Source: an uncultured Treponema sp. (GTDB taxonomy: Bacteria; Spirochaetota; Spirochaetia; Treponematales; Treponemataceae). Taken from it: DNA of 22,111 bases. Below the pieces are notes generated by a model, which was not told the origin of the DNA, did not search any database, and was given only the letters and a program-made list of their open reading frames with translations. Within the stretch, counting starts at the first letter, position 1, and each line of letters starts with the position of its first letter. A program made the translations under genes and the position numbers. Of this stretch, positions 20,504 through 22,111 are shown piece by piece. Where the stretch lies: NCBI GenBank assembly GCA_937901865.1, contig CALDID010000321.1:1-22111 (forward strand), read 5' to 3'.

Positions 20504-21311
20504 TGATTACCCCCAGTGCCTCGGCAAGAAGCTCAGTAAAATAGACCACTTCCACATCTTTTCCGCTTGCATATTTTGCAAGGTTATACTTACAAAGCGG
20601 ACAAGCAGTAACAAGCACGCTTGCACCGTTATCTTTTGCGTTGTCTAAGATTTCTCCGCTTCTCTTTTCAGGAATATCGGGAGAGGTTACCGCCTGATAT
20701 GCACCGCAACATTCATTGCGACGAGCATACAAAACGCTCTCTCCGCCTAAAGCCTTGATTAAATCCTCCAAGATACGAGGATTTTCAGCGTCATCAAGAC
20801 CGATAACTCCGCTCGGACGAAGAAGCATACAGCCGTAATACGCGCCGATTTTCTTTCCTTTCCATCTTCCTTCTGATAATGGATTTTTCACCGCGGCTTT
20901 TATCGCGTCAAATCCTATATCATCGCGGAGGATTTCAAGAAAATGGCGCACACGAGTTCCCCCGTGATATGCCTCTTCTTCACCCATATACGCTTCTGCT
21001 CTGCTTTTAGCAATGCTCTCCGTTTCCATATCGTTTTCTACGCGCTTCAACACATTGAAACACGCAGAACACACTGCAACAAGGTCATTGCCAGCATCTT
21101 GGGCAGCTTTGAGAGCGCGAACAGAAGAAAGCTTTGGAGCTGTTTCTGTTACGCCCTCAGTATAGACGCCGCCACAGCACTGCCAATCGGGGATTTCTTC
21201 AAGAGCAATCCCCAAGGCTTTTGCACTGTCGCGCGCCCATTTGTCCAAGTCCTTTGCAGCAGTCCGAAGCGTACAGCCAGGAAAATAGCTGTAAGTCTTG
21301 GATTCACTCAT
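20496..21311 (-). CDS. hdrB: HdrB-type subunit with two intact CCG motifs
   Basis: The encoded protein has 271 residues from the ATG at 21311, which overlaps the fumC stop by 4 nt (ATGA). The frame is open 22 codons farther, but into fumC. Two CCG domains are complete: C13, C45-C46, C81/C84 and C161, C201-C202, C237/C240. In HdrB such motifs bind two non-cubane [4Fe-4S] clusters that split a disulfide. Here the adjacent fumarate reductase genes suggest either that HdrB passes electrons onward to it or that a thiol/disulfide couple connects them. No DsrC-like partner is in the window. Confidence 0.93.
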   Translation of the reverse strand: MSESKTYSYFPGCTLRTAAKDLDKWARDSAKALGIALEEIPDWQCCGGVYTEGVTETAPKLSSVRALKAAQDAGNDLVAVCSACFNVLKRVENDMETESIAKSRAEAYMGEEEAYHGGTRVRHFLEILRDDIGFDAIKAAVKNPLSEGRWKGKKIGAYYGCMLLRPSGVIGLDDAENPRILEDLIKALGGESVLYARRNECCGAYQAVTSPDIPEKRSGEILDNAKDNGASVLVTACPLCKYNLAKYASGKDVEVVYFTELLAEALGVINA

Positions 21312-22111
21312 ATCATCTGCTCCGGGTGGAATACTTCGTCGAACTTCTCTGCCGTCAAGAAACCGAGCTTCACGCACGCTTCTTTAAGCGAAATGTTCTC
21401 TTCAAATGCGAGATGGCTTGTCTTTGCAGCGTTCTCATATCCAATGTACGGATTAAGAGCGGTTACGAGCATTAAAGAGTTGTGCAAGTTATGGTGCATT
21501 TTCTCTTTGTCTGCCTTGATTCCCACTGCACAATTATTGTTGAAAGACATAATTGTTTCAGAAAGCAAGCGCACTGACTGCAAGAAATTATAAGCCGCAA
21601 CTGGCATAAATACGTTCAGCTCAAAGTTACCCTGAGAAGCCGCCATTCCAACAGCTACATCGTTACCCATAACCTGAACAGCAACCATCGTCATAGCTTC
21701 GCACTGCGTTGGGTTCACCTTTCCTGGCATAATAGAAGAGCCTGGCTCGTTCTCTGGAATACGGATTTCTCCCAAACCATCACGAGGACCTGAAGCAAGC
21801 CAGCGAACATCGTTAGCAATCTTCATCAAATCCGCCGCCAATGCTTTCAATGCACCGTGAGCAAATACAATTTCGTCCTTGCTCGTGAGCGCGTGGAATT
21901 TATTTGGAGCTGTTTCAAATTTCTTTCCAGTGAGTTCGGAAACTTTTGCAGCAACGAGGGCATCGAATCCCTTTGGCGCATTAAGTCCTGTTCCCACCGC
22001 TGTACCGCCGAGAGCAAGCTGGCGAAGAGGAGGCAGAGCCAAAGTCAAAAGCTCCTTATCGCGCTCCAATGAACTTCTCCAACCAGAAATCTCCTGTGAG
22101 AATGAAATCGG
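21308..22111 (-). CDS. fumC: Class II fumarate hydratase (partial, 3' portion)
   Basis: The last 267 residues are present; the frame is open to the right edge, so ~190 N-terminal residues lie outside. QEISGW near the edge, ELALGGTAVGTGLN-type motif (here QLALGGTAVGTGLNAP), RWLASGPR, the catalytic loop signature GSSIMPGKVNPTQCEA and SLMLVTALNPYIGYE follow FumC closely, and the end FHPEQMI matches the family C-terminus. Aspartate ammonia-lyase is the closest alternative but fits these motifs less well. It interconverts malate and fumarate. Its stop overlaps the hdrB start, so it is translationally coupled to the redox genes and probably supplies fumarate to the reductase encoded downstream. Confidence 0.93.
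   Translation of the reverse strand, partial: PISFSQEISGWRSSLERDKELLTLALPPLRQLALGGTAVGTGLNAPKGFDALVAAKVSELTGKKFETAPNKFHALTSKDEIVFAHGALKALAADLMKIANDVRWLASGPRDGLGEIRIPENEPGSSIMPGKVNPTQCEAMTMVAVQVMGNDVAVGMAASQGNFELNVFMPVAAYNFLQSVRLLSETIMSFNNNCAVGIKADKEKMHHNLHNSLMLVTALNPYIGYENAAKTSHLAFEENISLKEACVKLGFLTAEKFDEVFHPEQMI

Overview
The window most likely comes from the chromosome of a strictly anaerobic host-associated bacterium, probably a spirochaete of the Treponema group. Support for this is indirect: a spirochaete-style lipobox, a large Cache-type chemoreceptor, Rpn and DUF4469 accessory genes, and a soluble Flx-Hdr energy operon. No rRNA or marker gene fixes the taxon. Most genes have a strong GGAGG-type ribosome binding site, and a few appear to be leaderless.

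Left part (1-12.4 kb) is a patchwork of short transcription units. A gene tail and terminator are followed by a YjbR-family protein, which converges on an AraC-type regulator with an effector-binding domain. Next comes a two-gene unit (60-aa unknown protein plus GNAT acetyltransferase). A perfect 37-bp direct repeat lies exactly the same distance upstream of the AraC gene and of the two-gene unit, so it looks like the AraC operator. A probable gene remnant and a six-unit, exactly 23-bp-periodic palindromic array follow. Then come a DUF4469/HU-like protein, a methyl-accepting chemotaxis protein, an ABC-F ATPase, a DUF6261-like protein, a degenerate ~41-bp tandem repeat, an Rpn-type nuclease, an XRE regulator divergent from a lipoprotein, and an orphan ribbon-helix-helix protein.

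Right part (12.5-22.1 kb) is one tightly packed minus-strand operon that continues past the right edge. In transcription order it is fumC (partial), hdrB, hdrC, hdrA, flxD, flxC, flxB, flxA, an iron-sulfur subunit and a flavoprotein subunit of a soluble fumarate reductase, then a terminator. The genes overlap or are separated by no more than 12 nt. FumC would make fumarate from malate. FlxABCD would take electrons from NAD(P)H, the HdrA flavin could bifurcate them, and HdrBC plus the fumarate reductase pair could pass the high-potential branch to fumarate. The inferred whole is a cytoplasmic, membrane-anchor-free NADH-dependent fumarate reductase that could also reduce ferredoxin. This is the most interesting system in the window. 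Its individual families are recognisable, but the assembled function is inference.
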